NCBI GenBank assembly: GCA_016125095.1
Contig: WGMK01000022.1
Location: forward strand, 124,950 to 188,949
From: Candidatus Hydrogenedens sp.
GTDB lineage: Bacteria > Hydrogenedentota > Hydrogenedentia > Hydrogenedentales > JAEUWI01
Reading direction: 5' to 3'
DNA: 64,000 nucleotides
The position numbers and the translations under genes are program-made. Of this stretch, positions 35,404 through 42,998 are shown in pieces; positions within the stretch are counted from its first letter, which is position 1, and the number at the start of each line of letters is the position of its first letter. The notes under the pieces are model-generated. The model was given only the letters and a program-made list of their open reading frames with translations, made no database searches and was not told the origin of the DNA.

Positions 35404-36324
35404 ATGAATATCATTCTGGCGAAACCGCGCGGCTTTTGCGCGGGGGTGGAGCGCGCCATCAAGTGCGTGGAACGCGCGCTTGAGCGCTATGGCGCCCCCG
35501 TGTATGTGTTGAACAACATCGTGCACAATCAGCACGTGGTCGACGACCTGCGCGCGCAGGGCGCCGTGTTCGTCAAGAACTTCGACACCGTGCCCGAGGG
35601 CGCGCACCTGCTGTTCAGCGCACATGGCGTGGGGCCCGACCGCTGGGAAAACGCCCAGCGCCTGAATCTGGAAGTGATCGACGCCACCTGCCCGCTGGTG
35701 GAAAAGGTGCACAACGAGGCGCGCCGCTTCGCCAAGCGGGGCTACACCATCATTCTGGTGGGCGAGCACGGGCACGACGAGACCATCGGCACGATGGGCC
35801 AGGCGCCCGACCACATCAAGCTGGTGACCTCGGTGGAAGACGTCGAGCAGCTCGAGGTGGCGGACCCCGACAACCTCTCCTATATCACGCAGACGACGCT
35901 GAGCGTCGACGACTGCGAGGTGATCATCCGCGCGCTGAAGGCCAAGTTTCCCAACATCCAGCAGCCGCCGACCGAGGACATCTGCTACGCGACCACCAAC
36001 CGGCAGCATGCCGTGCGGGCGTTGGCGCCCGAAGCGGACCTCGTGCTGGTGGTGGGCGATACCGAGAGCGCCAACAGCACGCGCCTGAAGGACATTGCCC
36101 GCGGCATGGGCAAGCCGGCTTACCTGATTCTCGACGCCAGCATGATCGATCCCCAGTGGCTCGAGGGCGTGGAGTCGGTGCTGCTGACCTCCGGTGCTTC
36201 CGTGCCTGACCAGCATGTGCAGGGCGTCATCGCCTACCTCCAATCGCGCGAGCCCTCCACGGTCACCGAGCGGGACCTGGTGGATGAGGACGTATTCTTC
36301 CGGCTGCCGCCGGTGATCGCCTGA
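35404..36324 (+). CDS. ispH: 4-hydroxy-3-methylbut-2-enyl diphosphate reductase
   Basis: Iron-sulfur enzyme of 306 residues making IPP and DMAPP in the last step of the MEP isoprenoid pathway. The three cluster cysteines are conserved: GFCAGVERAI (12), DATCPLV (about 97) and EDICYATTNRQ (about 196). HNQHVV and SAHGVG are also canonical. GAGG lies just before the ATG. Placement after fbaA suits a link to triose phosphate supply. The secreted protein gene follows after 31 bases. Confidence 0.96.
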   Translation: MNIILAKPRGFCAGVERAIKCVERALERYGAPVYVLNNIVHNQHVVDDLRAQGAVFVKNFDTVPEGAHLLFSAHGVGPDRWENAQRLNLEVIDATCPLVEKVHNEARRFAKRGYTIILVGEHGHDETIGTMGQAPDHIKLVTSVEDVEQLEVADPDNLSYITQTTLSVDDCEVIIRALKAKFPNIQQPPTEDICYATTNRQHAVRALAPEADLVLVVGDTESANSTRLKDIARGMGKPAYLILDASMIDPQWLEGVESVLLTSGASVPDQHVQGVIAYLQSREPSTVTERDLVDEDVFFRLPPVIA

Positions 36325-36355
36325 GGTTAGCCGCCGCAAGACGGGAGACGCGACC

Positions 36356-37654
36356 ATGAAGGCCCTGCCGCATTTGCTGCTTGCCGGATTGATCGCGCTG
36401 ACTGCCCTGTCGTCCCAAGGCGACGAGGGCGAAGGCGCCGGAGCCTGCATCCCGCCGCTCAAGCTCATGACCTTCAACATCCGCTTCTTCAGCGCCACGC
36501 CCGGCGTGGACCAGTGGGGCCCGCGCAAGCCGCTGGTGGAAGACCTGATCAACCGCTACGCGCCCGACGCGGCCGGCCTGCAGGAAGCGGAGTATATCCA
36601 GTGGTTCTTCATGCTGCCCAAGCTGCCGGGCTATGCGGCGCTGGGCGTGGGCCGGAATGACGGTGGCACGGGCGGCGAGTACGCGCTGATTCTCTACCGC
36701 ACGGAACGGCTCGAGGTGCTCGACAGCGGCACGTTCTGGTATTCGGAGACGCCCGAGGTACCTGGCTCGATTTCTTGGGGCGCCAACAATCCGCGCATCT
36801 GCACCTGGGCGCGCTTCCGAGACAAGGCGACGGACGCGACGTTCTACCTCGCGAACTCGCACCTCGACAATGGCTCGTCCCTGTCGCGCGCCAACAGTGT
36901 CGACCTGCTGCTTGAGCGCATGGCGGCGTGGGAAGATCCGGTGTATCTCACAGGCGACTTCAACATGGGGGAGACGAGTACGCCTATCGTGAAGCTGAAA
37001 TCCGAAGCAGGCCTTGTCGATACCTTCCGTGTGGTAGAACCCGATACGAACGAAGCGAAGACCTTTCACGATTTCTCGGGCGGTACCGTGGGCAGCAAGA
37101 TCGATTACATCTTCGCGCCGGCGGAAGCGGTCGTGTCCGGCGCCGCCATCCTGCGAGACACTTACGACGGTAAATACCCTTCGGACCACTATCCCGTCAT
37201 CGCGTCAATCGGCGAAGCCTGCGCGGTGTCGGAAGGCGAAGGTATTACAGAAGGTGAAGGCGTGTTAGACGGCGAGGGAATGGCAGGAGGCGAGGGATTT
37301 GCTGATGGTGAAGGCGCGATGGAGGGCGAGGGCAGCTCACCTCCCGCCTATCAGACCGCCGACATCGATCAGGATTCTCGGATCAGCTTGCCCGAATTGC
37401 TCCGCGTGGTGCAGTTCTACAATGCCGGAGCATTCGCTTGTTCGCCGCAACCGGAGGAAACGGAAGACGGGTATGTGCCCGGCACGGGAGACGACTTCAG
37501 TTGCGCGCCGCATACCGCCGACTACGGGCCCGAAGACTGGAGCATCAGCCTGAGCGAACTGCTCCGCGTACTCCAGTTCTTCAATTCCGGCGGTTACACG
37601 GAATGCCCCGAGGCGGAAGACGGCTTCTGCCCGTTGGAGCGCATGGCGCCCTAA
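36356..37654 (+). CDS. secreted endonuclease/exonuclease/phosphatase-family protein with 4-Cys C-terminal module (copy 3)
   Basis: Protein of 432 residues. After a signal peptide (about residues 1-20) comes an EEP-fold domain: LKLMTFNIRFF, LQEAEYIQW (catalytic Glu), YLANSHLDN, LTGDFNMGE, KIDYIF, and SDHYPVIA (catalytic Asp-His). All the main catalytic positions are present, so it may be a secreted phosphodiesterase or nuclease. Residues 293-326 are a DGEG-rich linker, then the shared C-terminal module (37355-37651) with canonical first loop DIDQDSRISLPE, second half DYGPEDWSISLSE, and four conserved Cys. Its tail extends a few residues past the final DGFC. Substrate unknown. Confidence 0.85.
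   Translation: MKALPHLLLAGLIALTALSSQGDEGEGAGACIPPLKLMTFNIRFFSATPGVDQWGPRKPLVEDLINRYAPDAAGLQEAEYIQWFFMLPKLPGYAALGVGRNDGGTGGEYALILYRTERLEVLDSGTFWYSETPEVPGSISWGANNPRICTWARFRDKATDATFYLANSHLDNGSSLSRANSVDLLLERMAAWEDPVYLTGDFNMGETSTPIVKLKSEAGLVDTFRVVEPDTNEAKTFHDFSGGTVGSKIDYIFAPAEAVVSGAAILRDTYDGKYPSDHYPVIASIGEACAVSEGEGITEGEGVLDGEGMAGGEGFADGEGAMEGEGSSPPAYQTADIDQDSRISLPELLRVVQFYNAGAFACSPQPEETEDGYVPGTGDDFSCAPHTADYGPEDWSISLSELLRVLQFFNSGGYTECPEAEDGFCPLERMAP
37232..37333 (+). repeat. 18-base-unit degenerate repeat encoding Gly-Glu-Gly linker
   Basis: About five to six units of pattern xxDGEG or xxEGEG precede the C-terminal module. Nucleotide units are diverged, unlike the near-identical TTEG units at 32343-32438. 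Confidence 0.75.
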
Positions 37655-37668
37655 CGGCCTACTACGCG

Positions 37669-38619
37669 CTATACGCTTTTCGGTGTACGGCGGAGCGCCT
37701 CCCGGATGGCGTAGCAGGGCTGGGCGCGCAGCATGGAGAAACACCGGATGGTGAATTCGCCCACCATGCTCAGCAGCGCCATGAGTACCAGCAGCACCAG
37801 GGCCAGCGCGTTCAGGATGAGGCCGTTCGTGACTTCGGCCAGCACGCTGAAGGGCATGACGAAACCGCCCAGGATACGCAGCACGAACAGTGCCGCCAGC
37901 GCCACGCAGCCCACGGCGACGAACTGGAACGGACGTTGCGAGATCTTCACCACGTTGTCCATGTTGTAGCGCCAGAGTTTTCGGAAGGTCCATCCCGATT
38001 TGCCGTGCGGCCGCGCGCGGTGCGACACGGGCACTTCCTTCAGGCGGTTCGCCAGCGCGATCATGTCCACGTTGTTCCAGATGCGGTGCGGCCCGAAATC
38101 GAAGGCCCGCACAAGGCTGCCGCGGTAGAGCTTATAGGTGCAGCCGAAGTCCCGGAAGCGGCTGTCCGAGGCCTTGCGCATGATCATGTTCGCCAGCTTC
38201 GACGGCACGATGCGGAAGAGTGAATCCTTGCGGTGCTCGCGGTAGCCGCTCACCACGTCGTAGCCCTTATCGAACTCCGCGAGCAGTATCGGCAGATCCT
38301 CCGGCGCCAGTTGCAGGTCGCTATCCATCACAAGGAAATTGCGCCCGGTCAATTCCGGCACGGCCGCTGCCATGGCCGCCTGCTGGCCGGCGTTCTTGAA
38401 CAGGTCGAGCGCGGCAGTAATCTCGTCGTGCGCTGCGAACAGCGCGGTCAGCTTGTCCCAGGTCCCATCGGTGCTGCCGTCGTTCACCAGTGCGATTTCA
38501 TAGCTGCGGCCGGTGGCATCCCACGCGGCCTTCAGGCGCGCGAAGAACTCGTCGATGGTCTTCTCCTCGAAATGGCAGGTGATGATGATGGAGAACTCCG
38601 GCCCCGCTTCTGTGCTCAC
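37669..38619 (-). CDS. polyprenyl-phosphate-type family 2 glycosyltransferase
   Basis: Membrane-attached GT2 of 316 residues, ArnC/GtrB-like. Soluble catalytic part: FSIIITCHFEEKTIDEFFA, VNDGSTDGT, MDSDLQLAPEDLP, GYREHRKDSLFR. Two C-terminal hydrophobic hairpin helices follow (about 225-250 and 262-287), as in enzymes loading undecaprenyl phosphate with a sugar. Start is GTG at 38619, with GGGAGGG 6 bases upstream, one base after the previous gene's stop, so it is co-expressed with the ATP-grasp/HAD gene. Confidence 0.87.
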   Translation of the reverse strand: MSTEAGPEFSIIITCHFEEKTIDEFFARLKAAWDATGRSYEIALVNDGSTDGTWDKLTALFAAHDEITAALDLFKNAGQQAAMAAAVPELTGRNFLVMDSDLQLAPEDLPILLAEFDKGYDVVSGYREHRKDSLFRIVPSKLANMIMRKASDSRFRDFGCTYKLYRGSLVRAFDFGPHRIWNNVDMIALANRLKEVPVSHRARPHGKSGWTFRKLWRYNMDNVVKISQRPFQFVAVGCVALAALFVLRILGGFVMPFSVLAEVTNGLILNALALVLLVLMALLSMVGEFTIRCFSMLRAQPCYAIREALRRTPKSV

Positions 38620-38620
38620 A

Positions 38621-39898
38621 CTATGCCCTCCCGTCCAGCAGCGCTTCGAAGGCGTCCGGCGCGAACACCGGCACGCCACAAGCCGCGCGCACCCGCTCGC
38701 GCTCGGCAAAGGAATCGTCGATAAACAGCGCGTCCGGCTCGCGGATGAATTCCGCCTTGTCCTGTTTCGCATCCAGATGGTGCACCGCGTCGAACCAGCC
38801 GCTCAAGCCCAGCGATTCGAGTCGTGCTGCCAGGTCGCCCGCATGCCGCGACAGCAGCCGCACAGGAATGCCCCGATTCCGGCATTGCGCAAGAAAAGCC
38901 ACCGCCATCGGATCGAGGTGGCCCTCGTGGCACAAGGTATCGTCGAAGTCCAGGTAAACGACGGAGTAGTGAAAGCCGAGGGTGTACCGTGCCTGCAAGG
39001 CGCGATCCATCTCGGGCACGTCAGCCTGCGGGGGAATGTCCACATCGAGGCCCATCGCGTCGTAGACCGTCAGCAGCGGCAGGTTGATGCCTCGGCACCG
39101 ATAGAGTCCCATGCCGCCGCTCACGCGCGGCGCCGCCTCCATGAGCGCGAGTTCGCCCCGCGCGTCTTCCTTTACCTGAAAGAACCACGCGCCGCGGAAC
39201 GACAGGGCTTCATTGGCTGCCTTGGCGATCGCCTGGAAACGCGCCGCTTCCGCCACGCGCGTGTGGGTGCTGATGCCGCTCGAGGTCCGAATCCGTTCGC
39301 GCGCGCCTGCAAAGCGAAGTGCTCCGAAGCGATCCGTGAAACAGTCCACCGTGTACTCGCGTCCTGGGAGATATTCCAGCAGCAAGAGCGAGGGATCGCG
39401 GTCGAGCATAATCGCTACCTCGGCGCGCGACCGCGCCAGGCAGGTACCCTTCGATCCCTGGCTCGCGTCCGGCTTTAGGAACACCGGCACGGGATAGGCT
39501 TCATCCGTCGCATAGACCCGAGGCACACGCACGCGGCCTTCAAGCCGCTCATAGGTCGCCCGCTTGCTTCGGCAAATTGCCGCCGTCTCCGCGCCCGAGC
39601 CCAGCACACGCGCGCCCAGATCCTCGCGGCCCGCCAGAAGACACAGCGCGTCGTCGTGGGCGGGATAGATAAAGTCCGCGCCGAAATCCCGTACGACCGC
39701 GCGAAGCGCATCCGCGCATCCGGGCTGATCGACGAAAGGGACGCCCTCGGCATAGCGCTCGAAGGCATGCCGGCCGTGGTTCGATACGCTGGCTGACGCG
39801 CCGCACAGGCGCAGGCCACGCGCCCGCGAAAGCGCGCGCTGTATCTCCAGCGCGATTTCCGAGCCGCAGGGGAACACCAGGATGTTCGCGGGATTCAC
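38621..39898 (-). CDS. ATP-grasp ligase fused to HAD-like domain
   Basis: Protein of 425 residues with two parts. Residues 1-300 look like a carbamoyl-phosphate-synthase-like ATP-grasp enzyme: FPCGSEIALEIQRAL, PAHDDALCLL, FLKPDASQGSKGT, LLEYLPGREYTVD and metal-site region EAAPRVSGGMG. Residues about 315-425 are HAD-like: YLDFDDTLC (nucleophile Asp motif DxDxT: DFDDT), LLSRHAGDL, and FIDDSFAERE. The fusion suggests formation and dephosphorylation, or activation, of a carboxylated small molecule, possibly a surface-sugar substituent given the adjacent glycosyltransferase. Start is GTG at 39898 with GGAGG 8 bases upstream. Product unknown. Confidence 0.78.
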   Translation of the reverse strand: MNPANILVFPCGSEIALEIQRALSRARGLRLCGASASVSNHGRHAFERYAEGVPFVDQPGCADALRAVVRDFGADFIYPAHDDALCLLAGREDLGARVLGSGAETAAICRSKRATYERLEGRVRVPRVYATDEAYPVPVFLKPDASQGSKGTCLARSRAEVAIMLDRDPSLLLLEYLPGREYTVDCFTDRFGALRFAGARERIRTSSGISTHTRVAEAARFQAIAKAANEALSFRGAWFFQVKEDARGELALMEAAPRVSGGMGLYRCRGINLPLLTVYDAMGLDVDIPPQADVPEMDRALQARYTLGFHYSVVYLDFDDTLCHEGHLDPMAVAFLAQCRNRGIPVRLLSRHAGDLAARLESLGLSGWFDAVHHLDAKQDKAEFIREPDALFIDDSFAERERVRAACGVPVFAPDAFEALLDGRA

Positions 39899-39961
39899 GC
39901 GTGCCGCCTCCGTGCCAATCCGCACATCAGAACAGAAACGCCCCCCGCGTGCCAACCTCGG

Positions 39962-40885
39962 CTAATTGGAGACGACCTGATTACGCCCCGCAGCCTTGGC
40001 GGCGTACAGGCGGGCGTCGGCGCGCTCCACGAGTGGCGCCTTGCCGCCGTCGGCCGGCAGCAGTTCCGCCACGCCCGCGCTGAAGGTGACCTTGTGGCGG
40101 CCGCCCGCGGCGAAGACCTCGAGCCGTTCGACCATGGCGCGCAGCTTTTCCACCATGCCGGCGGCATCGCCGCAGCCGGTGTTCGGCAGCAGGATGGCGA
40201 ATTCTTCGCCTCCATACCGTGCGACGAAATCGCTGGTACGGCGGTTTTCGTTCAGCACACGCGCCACCGCGCGCAGCACCTCGTCGCCGGTCGAGTGGCC
40301 GAATTTGTCGTTGAACTGCTTGAAGTGGTCGATGTCGATCAGCGCGAGGCTGAAGTACTGCCCGCCGCGCCGGTAGCGCTCAATTTCCTCGTGAATCTGC
40401 ATATCGAACGCGCGCCGGTTGGGCACCTTCGTGAGGAAGTCTACCTTCGCGTCGATGGCCAGCTGTTCGAGATCCTGCTGCTGCCGCGCGATGGTCTTGT
40501 TGGCTTCTTCCAGCTTATCCCGGTACTCCGCGTTCGCCTTGCGCATGGAGTCCACTTCCCGCATCAGCGCCGCCTCGATGTCGCGGATGGACTTCATGGT
40601 GTGCGCCTGCTCGAGCGACTTGCGGTGGGATTCGAGCGATCGATTGTACTTGCGCACGTCCTGCGCGTAGCCCTCGACCTGTCCGGAAAGCGCGGCCATC
40701 ATGTCCTGCAGCATCTCCTTGCTGCGGCTCACGGCGCCGGCATCCTGCGCGACAATCTCGCGGTCGTCCAGCTCGGTCGCGTCGGACCGCCGGGCGTTGG
40801 CCTGATCGCGCGATGCGAGGTACCAGAGCGACAAAGTCAGTGCCGCCATACCGACGACGGCGGCGATCAAAACCGCCTCCATCAT
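39962..40885 (-). CDS. membrane-anchored GGDEF diguanylate cyclase
   Basis: Protein of 307 residues: N-terminal membrane helix (about 4-24), a coiled-coil-like region (about 40-135, many K/E/R/Q with AHTMKSIRDIEAALMREVD), and a GGDEF domain with active-site RYGGEEF near residue 220 and LIDIDHFKQFNDKFGH upstream. It should make cyclic di-GMP. No RxxD inhibitory site is seen at the expected position before GGEEF (LNENRRTSDFVARYGG has RTSD, so one is possible). It precedes the ATP-grasp/GT pair on the same strand. Confidence 0.9.
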   Translation of the reverse strand: MMEAVLIAAVVGMAALTLSLWYLASRDQANARRSDATELDDREIVAQDAGAVSRSKEMLQDMMAALSGQVEGYAQDVRKYNRSLESHRKSLEQAHTMKSIRDIEAALMREVDSMRKANAEYRDKLEEANKTIARQQQDLEQLAIDAKVDFLTKVPNRRAFDMQIHEEIERYRRGGQYFSLALIDIDHFKQFNDKFGHSTGDEVLRAVARVLNENRRTSDFVARYGGEEFAILLPNTGCGDAAGMVEKLRAMVERLEVFAAGGRHKVTFSAGVAELLPADGGKAPLVERADARLYAAKAAGRNQVVSN

Positions 40886-40921
40886 ACCGCCTCCCTCGAG
40901 TGTGCCCCCTGCACCCTGCGG

Positions 40922-41443
40922 CTATTCCGCTACGGGCGCCGGATCCGCGTCGGGCACTTCCACCGGCGTGGGTGCCGCGGAATCGGCGTCCATCTCGACC
41001 GCCGTCGCACCGTCGTGCGGCAGAATCTTCATGGGCACGGTCTTCTTGAGCGGCACCACGTTTCCATCTGCATCCCGCACGGATACCGGCTCGCCGTCTT
41101 CGCGGTAGGCCGTCAAATCGAGGTTGAACGTACCGGTGGGCGCCTGGAACGGCACCTTCACGCCAAAGCTCCAGATACCGTCGCCGGCCGCTTCATCGGA
41201 GCTTTCGCCCTTGTCATTCAGCACGAAGGTGATGCGCGGGTCTTCCTGCACCACGGCCTCGATGCGCGTGACGATCTGGTACTTGTCCTTCAATTCCACG
41301 GTGATCAGGGCCAGATCGCCCGTGTGCAGCATGTCGGGCGCGATGCCCGTCTGCACGAATTCGGGCTGCTTACCCATGGTGTTGCACCCCTGCAGGGCCA
41401 ACAACACGCCCAGCAAACACACGGGGAAGTACGCATTACGCAT
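40922..41443 (-). CDS. lipoprotein of unknown function
   Basis: Protein of 173 residues starting with a lipoprotein signal (MRNAYFPVCLLGVLLALQGC, Cys20). The mature part looks like a single Ig-like or bacterial-type beta-sandwich (DMLHTGDLALITVELKDKY, then FNLDLTAYREDGEPVSV), ending in an acidic Pro/Ala-rich tail. No enzyme motif. It is 36 bases upstream of the diguanylate cyclase gene, so the two may share a transcript. An upstream ATG at 41479 would displace the signal and was rejected. Confidence 0.7.
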   Translation of the reverse strand: MRNAYFPVCLLGVLLALQGCNTMGKQPEFVQTGIAPDMLHTGDLALITVELKDKYQIVTRIEAVVQEDPRITFVLNDKGESSDEAAGDGIWSFGVKVPFQAPTGTFNLDLTAYREDGEPVSVRDADGNVVPLKKTVPMKILPHDGATAVEMDADSAAPTPVEVPDADPAPVAE

Positions 41444-41659
41444 GGCAGGATGAACTCCGTCTCCGTCGAACCGGGGCATGCCGGGGCCAAGCGGGAACCG
41501 CGGAAACCAGCATGCCGAACACTTGGTGCGCAGACTAGCGCAGCCGTGGGAAAACAGTCAAACCATTCACCGTCGGGCGGCGTCCAACCGGTTGCGGATT
41601 GGAAGCGGAGACGCGCCGGGGTTTACTGTGGACCCGGGCGTTCTGGAGGAAATACGGCC

Positions 41660-42988
41660 GTGAGTTCGTCTACGCGGAAAAAAGTGTTTGTAAGCCTGTT
41701 CGGCTGCCTGCTTGCCCTGGGCGCAGGCGGTCTCGTCATGTTTGCCCTGAGCGCCTATGGAAAATCGCGGCAGGAACCCGGCGAGGAGCGCAAGGAAGCC
41801 GTGCTCCGGGTGGAAGCTGCCCAGGTGTCGCCCGGCGATTACCCGGTCAGCTTTGTCGCCTATGGCCAAGCGCGCGCCGCCCGCGAGGCCACCATCGCGC
41901 CGGAAGTCTCTGGCACGATTGACTTTGTGCGTCCCAATCTAGAAGACGGCAGCGCGGTGCGCGAAGGCGAGGTGCTGTTCCGGATCAACCAGGCGTCGTT
42001 CCAGGCGCAGCGCGAGGAAGCCGCTGCCGCCGTCGCACAGCAGGAAGCCGCCATCGCACGCATCCACGAGGAATGGGCCATCGAGAAGACCCGACTGGCG
42101 GCGGTCGAAAGTACGCTCGAGCTGACCAGCAACGAACTGGAGCGCGCCAAGGATTTGAAGACCGGCGGTGTCGGCAGTCAATCCGCCGTCGAACTGGCGG
42201 AGCGCGCGGTCATCGAGGCGAAGAGCCAGCGCGATGTCGCCGCGCGGGGTTTGGACGTGTATCCCCTGCGCCTGCAGGAGGCCGAGGCGATGCTGCGCAC
42301 CGCGAACGCGCGACTGCAACTCGCCGAACTGAATCTCGCCCGCTCCGAAATCAAGGCGCCCTTCACGGGCCGCGTGAAGGACGAGCACGTGGAGGCGGGC
42401 CAGTTCATCAATGCCGGGTCGCCGGCGATGCGCCTGGCCGACGACCGGGTGCTGGAAATCGAGGCGCCGATTGATTCTCGCACCGCTCGCGATTGGCTGG
42501 AATTCGAGGGCAATCCCACCAGCGAAGGCTGGTTTGGTACACCGGTGCAGGCCGCTTGCACCATCCACTGGACCGAAGACCCCGAGCGTACGGCGTGGGA
42601 AGGCGCGATTGATCGTATTGCCGCCTTTGACCCGGAGTCGCGCATGCTGCGGCTTGTCATCCGGCACGATACTTCCGACGGCGGCGGTTTTCCGCTCGCC
42701 GACGGCATGTTCTGCTCGGTCGAGATTCCGGGCCGCATGATGCGCGGTGTATACCGCGTGCCCGCCGCAGCCGTCACCTACGACAGCACGGTGTACCTGG
42801 CGGTCGATGACCGGCTCAGTTCCCGCTCGGTCGAAGTGCTACGCGAGGCGGACGGCTACGCCTATATTTCGGCGGGGCTCGAAAGCGGCGACATCGTCGT
42901 GACGACGCGCTTGCTGGACGCGCTCGACAACACGCTGCTCGATGCCCGGATGATCGACCTAGCCGCGCCCGAAGGCGCGGACGCGTAG
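41660..42988 (+). CDS. RND efflux periplasmic adaptor (membrane-fusion protein)
   Basis: HlyD/AcrA-type adaptor of 442 residues. One N-terminal membrane segment (about 10-30), lipoyl half-motif (SFVAYGQARAAREATIAPEV), coiled-coil hairpin (about 120-200), second lipoyl half (ARSEIKAPFTGRVKDEHVE), then beta-barrel and membrane-proximal domains. Start is GTG at 41660 with GGAGG upstream; a much longer open frame to 40094 is antisense to the two minus-strand genes. It is followed after 10 bases by the pump. No TolC-type outer-membrane gene lies in the window. Confidence 0.88.
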   Translation: MSSSTRKKVFVSLFGCLLALGAGGLVMFALSAYGKSRQEPGEERKEAVLRVEAAQVSPGDYPVSFVAYGQARAAREATIAPEVSGTIDFVRPNLEDGSAVREGEVLFRINQASFQAQREEAAAAVAQQEAAIARIHEEWAIEKTRLAAVESTLELTSNELERAKDLKTGGVGSQSAVELAERAVIEAKSQRDVAARGLDVYPLRLQEAEAMLRTANARLQLAELNLARSEIKAPFTGRVKDEHVEAGQFINAGSPAMRLADDRVLEIEAPIDSRTARDWLEFEGNPTSEGWFGTPVQAACTIHWTEDPERTAWEGAIDRIAAFDPESRMLRLVIRHDTSDGGGFPLADGMFCSVEIPGRMMRGVYRVPAAAVTYDSTVYLAVDDRLSSRSVEVLREADGYAYISAGLESGDIVVTTRLLDALDNTLLDARMIDLAAPEGADA

Positions 42989-42998
42989 GCGCGGCGGT

